Positions 58,800-64,000 of a stretch of 64,000 nt of DNA are shown here, in pieces. Positions within the stretch are counted from its first letter, which is position 1. Every line of letters starts with the position of its first letter. Source of the DNA: an uncultured Spirochaetaceae bacterium (GTDB taxonomy: Bacteria > Spirochaetota > Spirochaetia > Sphaerochaetales > Sphaerochaetaceae); NCBI GenBank assembly GCA_944389105.1, contig CALXLD010000004.1, forward strand, positions 1-64,000, in the 5' to 3' direction. The notes below the pieces were generated by a model that saw only the letters and a list, made by a program, of their open reading frames with translations, was not told the origin of the DNA and searched no databases. The translations under genes were made by a program, and so were the position numbers.

Positions 58800-59821
58800 A
58801 AAAAGCCCTAGCCTTAGCTGCTCTGCTTTTCATCACAATCTCACTATGGGCTATCCCATTCACAGATTCGCTCGGAAGGGAATTCGATCTTCCGGAAAAC
58901 CTCGACAGAATAGTACCATCTGGAAACCTCTCACAGCTCATACTCTACTCTGTAGCGCCTGAAAGGATTGTCGGATGGTCTTCAGCTCTTTCAGAGAATG
59001 CCTCCAGGTATTTTGTCCAGGACGTAGTGAACCTTCCTGTATTCGGTACTTTCTATGGAAAGAAAGCAAACCTCAACAAAGAAGCACTCATGTCAGCAGA
59101 TCCTGACGTAGTCATAGACATGGGGGAGATAAAAGGGACGAGAGAAGAGATGGCAAAGGAGCTGGATGATCTTCAGAACGATCTTCTTATTCCTGTAATC
59201 TTCATTGAAGCCTATCTCGATAATACACCTGATGTATACAGAACACTGGGACAGCTTCTTGGCAAAGAAGAGAAATGCGAAGCTCTCGCCGTTTATGCGG
59301 AAGAAGCTCTTGCCATGGCTTCAGATGCCCGAGGGAAAATAACAGATCCCGTCACTGTTTATTATTCCTCATCATCCGATGGACTTGAGGCAATTGCAGA
59401 AGGAAATTTCCATGGAGAGGTTATCGAAAAAGTTGGAGCAAAGAATGTAGTTCCTTCATCATTCGGCTCATCATCAAATAAGATTTCAATGGAACAGCTG
59501 TATATCTGGGACCCCGACGTAATTCTGCTCACATCTGAAGAAGCCTATAAATCAGCTACTACAAGCGGTGTCTGGAAAAGCCTCTCAGCTGTAAAGAATG
59601 ACAGAGTCTACCTAATACCTTCAGAACCTTATCCATATATAGATAACCCACCGGCAACGAACAGGATAATAGGCATATACTGGCTTGGGAACCTTCTTTA
59701 TCCCGAACTCTATCCTGTTGATATCATAGAGAAAACAACAGAATTCTACTCACTGTACTACAATTACGAGCTCTCGCCATCTGAAGCCGGAAGAGTACTG
59801 AACATCGGAATTAATTCATAA
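58796..59821 (+). CDS. Metal-chelate/oxyanion ABC substrate-binding protein (FepB/MolA-like)
   Basis: The 341-residue periplasmic protein has a signal peptide (MKKALALAALLFITISLWA) without a lipobox. Two lobes joined by a long helix fit the cluster A-II/class III binding proteins: DSLGREFDLPENLDRIVPSG near residue 25, LMSADPDVVIDMGEI near residue 100, IWDPDVILLTSEEA near residue 240 and NPPATNRIIGIYWLGNLLYPE near residue 287 (shortened). The last segment is common in binding proteins of metal or oxyanion systems rather than siderophore systems. A molybdate/tungstate ligand is suggested by the ModE-like gene at the operon head. Confidence 0.85.
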   Translation: MKKALALAALLFITISLWAIPFTDSLGREFDLPENLDRIVPSGNLSQLILYSVAPERIVGWSSALSENASRYFVQDVVNLPVFGTFYGKKANLNKEALMSADPDVVIDMGEIKGTREEMAKELDDLQNDLLIPVIFIEAYLDNTPDVYRTLGQLLGKEEKCEALAVYAEEALAMASDARGKITDPVTVYYSSSSDGLEAIAEGNFHGEVIEKVGAKNVVPSSFGSSSNKISMEQLYIWDPDVILLTSEEAYKSATTSGVWKSLSAVKNDRVYLIPSEPYPYIDNPPATNRIIGIYWLGNLLYPELYPVDIIEKTTEFYSLYYNYELSPSEAGRVLNIGINS

Positions 59822-59825
59822 TGTC

Positions 59826-59849
59826 TTCCTCCATCGCATGATGGAGGAA
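59826..59849. terminator. Hairpin between metal ABC operon and MATE gene
   Basis: TTCCTCCATC-GCAT-GATGGAGGAA (59826-59849) is a perfect 10-base-pair hairpin between convergent genes. Confidence 0.8.
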
Positions 59850-59853
59850 TTCA

Positions 59854-61182
59854 TCAAAGTCCGAGCCTTCTTCTCGAATAGAAATAATACGGAACCTCGA
59901 AAAGCAGCATCAGCGACCACCCCGCTGCACAGGCATATGCAATACCATGTATTCCGAAAACCGGTACAAGTATGAAAGTGAAAATCACCCTTACTGAGGT
60001 CTGTATAAAGGTGGAGATCAAAGTCACTTTCATATCCCCCATGCCACGGAAAAAGCCCTGGATACCATTGGTAAATGCAGGAAACACATAAAAGAATGCC
60101 ATTGCTGAAAGGTATTTCCTACCCTCTTCTATAACGAGTGCAGCATCCTTACCACTCACAAAAAGCGACATCAGGAATTCTTTGAGAAGCAGAACTGCAG
60201 ATGCAATGAGGACAAAATACAGGGCTTCAAGAAAAAGTCCTTTTCTGAAACCTTCTTTCACCCGTCCTGCCTCTTCTGCTCCCCTGTTCTGGGCCGTGAA
60301 GGTTGTTATTGCATGGCTGATTGACTGCTCTGGGGTGAACGCAAAGTCATCAATCCTGGTAACCGCATTATATGCAGCTGCCACTGCAACCCCAAGGGTG
60401 TTTACGGAACTCTGTATAAGAAGCTTTCCAACTGGCTGGCAAGCCTGCTGCAAAGCAGTAACAGAACCGAAGGCCAGAGTCTTCTTCAGAAGTACTCTGT
60501 CAATTGAAAGCCCATTGAAAGCCAGAATCGGAACCCTCTTTTTTATGAACCAGAAACACAGAAGCGCAGAAACTGCCTCTGCTATTATCGTAGTAAGTGC
60601 GGAGCAGGCTATGCCAAAACCAAGATAACCTATCAGAAAAAGATCAAGAAGACAGTTGAGGACAGATGAGAATGCAAGGAATTTCAAAGGAGTCCTTGAA
60701 TCCCCTACGCTTTTCATTGCCTGTGCAAGAGCATTGTAAAAACAGGTAAAAGGAAGTCCAAGGAAGATTATCCTGAGATACAAAGCCGTCATATCATGTA
60801 CTTCTGAAGGAACATTCAGGAGGCCAAGAAGAGGATAGGCAAAAACAATTCCGATTACAGCAGCCAGAGAGGAGAATACAAGCCCTGCTCCAAGAAGCGT
60901 GGAGAGCTCTCGTCCAAGCATTTTATAATTTTTAGCTCCGAAATAGGAACTCATTATCACGCCTGCACCTATAGACAATCCGGAAATACCCAGAATAAGA
61001 ATATTCATTACAGGTCCCGCCATTCCAGTGGCGGCAAGAGCCTCAGTGCCGATAAACCGCCCTGCTATCATTGAGTCGACAGCATTATACGCAAGCTGGA
61101 AAAGAGAACCGAGAACAAGAGGAACAGCATACCCGGCAAGATGCCTTATTATGCTGCCTTTAGTCATATCCACACTTGTCAT
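59854..61182 (-). CDS. MATE-family efflux transporter
   Basis: The 442-residue membrane protein has 12 predicted helices in two similar halves (IRHLAGYAVPLVLGSLFQLAYNAVDSMI near the start, shortened, and FGSVTALQQACQPVGKLLIQ near residue 235), the layout of MATE (NorM/DinF) pumps that export drugs or metabolites in exchange for H+ or Na+. The FRGMGDMKVTLISTFIQT segment near residue 365 is typical. TATAAT ends 7 bases before the ATG at 61182; longer in-frame starts would overlap the divergent gene. Confidence 0.9.
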   Translation of the reverse strand: MTSVDMTKGSIIRHLAGYAVPLVLGSLFQLAYNAVDSMIAGRFIGTEALAATGMAGPVMNILILGISGLSIGAGVIMSSYFGAKNYKMLGRELSTLLGAGLVFSSLAAVIGIVFAYPLLGLLNVPSEVHDMTALYLRIIFLGLPFTCFYNALAQAMKSVGDSRTPLKFLAFSSVLNCLLDLFLIGYLGFGIACSALTTIIAEAVSALLCFWFIKKRVPILAFNGLSIDRVLLKKTLAFGSVTALQQACQPVGKLLIQSSVNTLGVAVAAAYNAVTRIDDFAFTPEQSISHAITTFTAQNRGAEEAGRVKEGFRKGLFLEALYFVLIASAVLLLKEFLMSLFVSGKDAALVIEEGRKYLSAMAFFYVFPAFTNGIQGFFRGMGDMKVTLISTFIQTSVRVIFTFILVPVFGIHGIAYACAAGWSLMLLFEVPYYFYSRRRLGL

Positions 61183-61213
61183 GATGGGAATTATAGCATT
61201 GAATAACACCATC
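61183..61213. promoter_or_regulatory. Very short divergent intergenic region, MATE and DUF362
   Basis: Only 31 bases lie between the two proposed ATGs. A perfect TATAAT on the minus strand (61190-61195) ends 7 bases before the MATE start, so its -35 must lie inside the start of the divergent gene. I see no good -10 for the plus-strand gene. Confidence 0.5.
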
Positions 61214-62284
61214 ATGAAAACGAGGATTTCCGTAATATATGGCAATAATATAAAAAAGATGACACAGACCCTTCTTCAGGCTGAGAATGCTGCGGAAAGG
61301 ATAGGAGATAAAACAGCCTCAATCGTGCTGAAACCCAACCTCGTCCTGTATTCCGACCCAGCGCAGGGAGCGACAACGCACACGGAAATAGTGGAAGGAA
61401 CCATAGAGTATCTTAATGATAACGGTTTCCGAAGAATAACGGTTGCAGAAGGAGCATGGATCGGAGCCTCCACGGAAGAATGCTTCAGGAAACTCGGATA
61501 CTACGATCTCAGGGAAAGATATGGAATAAGACTTGTAGATACAAAGAAGGACGAATATGTGAAAGTCTCTCCATGCGGAATCCCTATGGAGGTCTCAAGG
61601 ACATTGATGGAGGCTGGATTCATCATAAACATGCCAGTTCTGAAAGGACACTGCCAGACACAGATGACACATGCCATGAAGAACCTGAAGGGCTGTATTT
61701 CAGATAAATCCAAACGCGATTTCCACCGTCTTGGACTGGATCTGCCTATAGCTGCCCTGAATACGGTACTCAGAAGCGATCTGACAATATCCGACAGCAT
61801 CTGCGGAGACCTTGATTTCGAGGAAGGAGGAAATCCCGTCGAAACAAACAGGATGATGGCATCTGATAACCCTATAATCCTCGATGCTTATGCCGCAACG
61901 CTTATGGGCTATGAACCAGAGGAGATAGGCTACCTGAAAGAAGCCCGGAAGCTTGGCTTACTGGAAAGCGGGGAATGGGAAATCAGCGAGCTTTCAAAAC
62001 CGATACCCTCAGAATCCGGTCCGAAGGGCACTGCAAAACGCCTTTCAGTCTATACAGAGCCAGATGAAGCATGCTCAGCCTGCTATGCTTCTCTGATCAG
62101 GGCTCTCAGGATTTTCAAGGAAGAAGGAGGAAATCCCGGAAACATGAAAATTGCCATAGGCCAGGGATATAAGGGAAAGACCATCAAAATAGGCGTTGGC
62201 AGCTGCTGCTCAGAAGCCACTATAAATGTACCAGGATGCCCTGCAAAAGCCAGTGACATACTAACAATGCTCAGGAGGTTATGA
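61214..62284 (+). CDS. DUF362-domain protein with C-terminal cysteine cluster
   Basis: The 356-residue protein matches DUF362 proteins: SIVLKPNLV near residue 47, VAEGAWIGASTEECFRKLGY near residue 90, NMPVLKGHCQTQMTHAMKNLKGC near residue 145 (shortened), and DAYAATLMGYEPEEIGYL near residue 225. The C-terminal 90 residues have clustered cysteines (CSACYAS; GSCCSEA; GCPAK) that could bind a metal or an iron-sulfur cluster. The family's reaction is unknown. The start at 61214 avoids overlapping the MATE gene. Its stop overlaps the GNAT start. Confidence 0.78.
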   Translation: MKTRISVIYGNNIKKMTQTLLQAENAAERIGDKTASIVLKPNLVLYSDPAQGATTHTEIVEGTIEYLNDNGFRRITVAEGAWIGASTEECFRKLGYYDLRERYGIRLVDTKKDEYVKVSPCGIPMEVSRTLMEAGFIINMPVLKGHCQTQMTHAMKNLKGCISDKSKRDFHRLGLDLPIAALNTVLRSDLTISDSICGDLDFEEGGNPVETNRMMASDNPIILDAYAATLMGYEPEEIGYLKEARKLGLLESGEWEISELSKPIPSESGPKGTAKRLSVYTEPDEACSACYASLIRALRIFKEEGGNPGNMKIAIGQGYKGKTIKIGVGSCCSEATINVPGCPAKASDILTMLRRL

Positions 62285-62769
62285 TGATTATCAGGGAAGC
62301 AACTGAAGAAGATGCAGCCTCGCTTGCTGCCATATATAAATACTATGTAGAAGAAACGGCAATCTCATTCGAGCTTACCGCCCCGGATAAAGATGAGATG
62401 GAAAGGAGAAGAAAGGAGTACTCCTCATCTTATCCATATCTTGTTGCGGAGGAGAACGGCAGGGTTGTCGGATATACATATGCCCATCCTTTCTCAGCAC
62501 GTGCAGCATACTCAAGAAGTGCTGAGATAACAATCTATCTGGACAGGGACAGCAAAGGGAAAGGATACGGAAAGGCGCTTTATGCAGAAATTGAAAAAAG
62601 GCTGAGGAAAAGCAATGTAAAGAATCTATACGCGATTGCAATGTATCCGGGCCTTGGCAGCATCGAGTTCCATGAGAAGATGGGATACAGAATCGTAGGA
62701 AAGCTGACGGACTGCGGAGAGAAATTCGGGAAGCTCTGGTCAGTTGTATATATGGAGAAGATGATATGA
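62284..62769 (+). CDS. GNAT-family acetyltransferase (phosphinothricin/methionine-type)
   Basis: The 161-residue protein resembles the PAT/MnaT group (acetylation of phosphinothricin or methionine sulfoximine-like amines): MIIREATEEDAASLAAIY start, the ISFELTAPDKDEM segment, GYTYAHPFSARAAYSRSAEITIYL near residue 60 (shortened) and the acetyl-CoA loop DRDSKGKGYGKALYAE near residue 85, then SIEFHEKMGYRIVG near residue 125. The second of two ATGs is preferred because AGGAGG then lies 5 bases upstream. It overlaps the TatD gene by 4 bases. Confidence 0.85.
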   Translation: MIIREATEEDAASLAAIYKYYVEETAISFELTAPDKDEMERRRKEYSSSYPYLVAEENGRVVGYTYAHPFSARAAYSRSAEITIYLDRDSKGKGYGKALYAEIEKRLRKSNVKNLYAIAMYPGLGSIEFHEKMGYRIVGKLTDCGEKFGKLWSVVYMEKMI

Positions 62770-63548
62770 TCCTCGACAGCCACTTTCATTTTCTCTCAAT
62801 GAAACGGAAAGGTCTCGATGCTCTTCCCGATGACCTCATCGGAATAGATGCGGGCACCGATTCAGGGGATGCTGCTTCCCGCATAGCTATCCTGCCTCAA
62901 AGCCGTAGCATATTCATCTCAATAGGATCCGGGCCATGGGTGCTGGATAACGAGAACTACATCTCCCCGGAAGATGAAATGGAAAGGATCCTCGCTGATT
63001 ACAGAACTTTCGGTGCCGATGCCATCGGGGAATGCGGCTTCGACAACCACTGGAAGTACGGAACAAAGGAAGCGCAGAAAGAGCTTTTCATGATCCAGGC
63101 GGAAATTGCCTCCGAACTCAATCTGCCTATAATCATACATACGCGTGATGCAGATGCTGAAATATCGGAAGCTATCTCATCCCCTTCTTTCAGGTGCAGA
63201 GGGATAATGCACTGCTTTTCTTCCGACACAGCCCTTATGAAGAAAGCACTGGATAAGGGCCTGTACATCTCTTTCGCGGGAAATGTCACATATAAATCAA
63301 ACACGAAAATCCAGGAAGCCGCCCGATCCGTTCCAATTGACAGGATTCTATATGAGACAGATTCCCCTTACCTATCCCCGGTTCCCATGCGAGGAAAACC
63401 ATGCTCTCCCGGATATACGGAATATACCCTTGATTTTCTCAGTGCTATAAGAAAAGAGGACAGGGAGAAAATAAAAGAAGCGGCAATAAAGAATCTTTAT
63501 GATGTACTACAGAGAAAGGAGAGTGTAAGAAAGCTCAGCATTTCCTGA
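62766..63548 (+). CDS. TatD-family metal-dependent hydrolase
   Basis: The 260-residue TIM-barrel hydrolase (3'-5' exonuclease or deoxyribonuclease in known members) has the metal ligands SHFHF at residues 5-9, IGECGFDNHW near residue 92 (Glu), IIHTRDADAE near residue 125, MHCFSSD near residue 150 and YETDSPYLSPVPMRGK near residue 200 (Asp). It is the last gene of the DUF362-GNAT-TatD unit. The final 42 bases overlap the convergent gene at the window edge. Confidence 0.9.
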   Translation: MILDSHFHFLSMKRKGLDALPDDLIGIDAGTDSGDAASRIAILPQSRSIFISIGSGPWVLDNENYISPEDEMERILADYRTFGADAIGECGFDNHWKYGTKEAQKELFMIQAEIASELNLPIIIHTRDADAEISEAISSPSFRCRGIMHCFSSDTALMKKALDKGLYISFAGNVTYKSNTKIQEAARSVPIDRILYETDSPYLSPVPMRGKPCSPGYTEYTLDFLSAIRKEDREKIKEAAIKNLYDVLQRKESVRKLSIS

Positions 63549-64000
63549 GAGAAGATTATCAACAGTAGCATCCCAGTCAATCGAGACAGCATAGTCCACT
63601 TCTGTTGTTTCCATTGCAGCACTGTCACGGACATCCATCACAACGCTCCATTGATGATCGGATCTTAGCAGTTCCATAGAAGTCGATGGCGTCAGTGCAA
63701 ACAGATATTCTGCTGATGCACTTTCTATTGAAGAGCGCACTGAATCAATGTTGGCAACAGAAATCCTGCCAGAATAGGATACGCTCTTTATATCAGGATC
63801 AATTTCCTCCAGATGCGAGAGAATCTCCCTGGAAGCAGGATCCGATTCTTCATAAAGGACCACAGCCGATCCTAATGGCAGAGCACTTTCCCACATCCTG
63901 CCAGTATCTATTGCAAGTACTGCTGCTGGATTCTCACCATCTTCTGCTTCCCGTCCGAAAAGATATGAATCAGATCCTGATGGAACAGCAGCATCCGGTG
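63507..64000 (-). CDS. Unidentified protein, C-terminal part (partial)
   Basis: The frame is open from the right window edge to a stop at 63507, giving at least 163 residues. I do not recognise it. The pattern of strands and helices (AAVLAIDTGRMW, GSAVVLYEESDPASREILSHL, VSYSGRISVANIDSVRSSI, YLFALTPSTSMELL, WSVVMDVRDSA) looks like the Rossmann-type lobes of a periplasmic-binding-protein fold, similar to LacI-type or BMP-type binding proteins, but this is inference. The N-terminus and any signal peptide are outside the window. Confidence 0.55.
   Translation of the reverse strand, partial: PDAAVPSGSDSYLFGREAEDGENPAAVLAIDTGRMWESALPLGSAVVLYEESDPASREILSHLEEIDPDIKSVSYSGRISVANIDSVRSSIESASAEYLFALTPSTSMELLRSDHQWSVVMDVRDSAAMETTEVDYAVSIDWDATVDNLLSGNAELSYTLLSL

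Overview
The window looks like chromosomal DNA of a fermentative, gut-type spirochaete, most likely near Sphaerochaeta/Spirochaeta. This is inferred from gene content: a predicted outer-membrane barrel protein, sugar ABC operons with YesM/YesN-type regulators, and many lipoproteins or secreted proteins with short signal peptides. There is no rRNA or other decisive marker, so the placement is tentative. Base composition looks mid-range by eye and coding density is high.

Layout: 1-127 is the right end of an IS3-family element, followed by a gene-poor stretch to 1.9 kb with one hypothetical gene, a type I toxin-like mini-ORF and tRNA-Thr. 1.9-9 kb holds aldose epimerase, AroH-type chorismate mutase, a methyltransferase, ApbE, a HAD phosphatase, a shortened PfkB-like protein and glnS. 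9-22.7 kb has an amidohydrolase, an AraC regulator, an MFS transporter, a GLUG-repeat lipoprotein with a G9 tract, a rRNA methyltransferase with a very long Arg-rich tail, a heparinase-like lyase, phosphomannomutase, galE and diaminopropionate ammonia-lyase. 22.7-24.4 kb is degenerate (tRNA-Val, no recognisable gene, a frameshifted beta-helix remnant). 24.5-39.6 kb is housekeeping and regulation: azlCD, an FAD protein, an ABC-F protein, nagB, tRNA-Arg, an orphan glutamyl-tRNA reductase-like gene, a PhoB/PhoR-like pair, an OMP, dinB, and a trmL-proC-serS-pncB operon. 39.6-48.7 kb is a sugar ABC operon divergent from a YesM/YesN pair, then a tandem hydrolase. 48.7-52.3 kb holds proline genes proA/proB. 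52.6-59.8 kb groups selenium/molybdenum hydroxylase maturation genes (yqeC, an xdhC-yqeB fusion), a CDF metal exporter, a ModE-like regulator and a FecCD-type metal-chelate ABC transporter. 59.9-64 kb has a MATE pump, a DUF362 protein, GNAT, TatD and a partial gene.

The most striking feature is not a gene. Many transcription-unit-first genes lack a Shine-Dalgarno sequence and instead have a TATAAT-like hexamer ending exactly 6 (sometimes 7 or 8) bases before the start codon, the geometry of leaderless mRNAs. Genes inside operons mostly have strong GGAGG sites. Three divergent gene pairs have exactly 54 bases between their start codons, with the two hexamers mirrored 30 bases apart.

Functional themes: carbohydrate uptake and polysaccharide breakdown, proline and NAD salvage, and a probable selenium-dependent molybdenum hydroxylase system whose metal supply genes lie next to its maturation genes.
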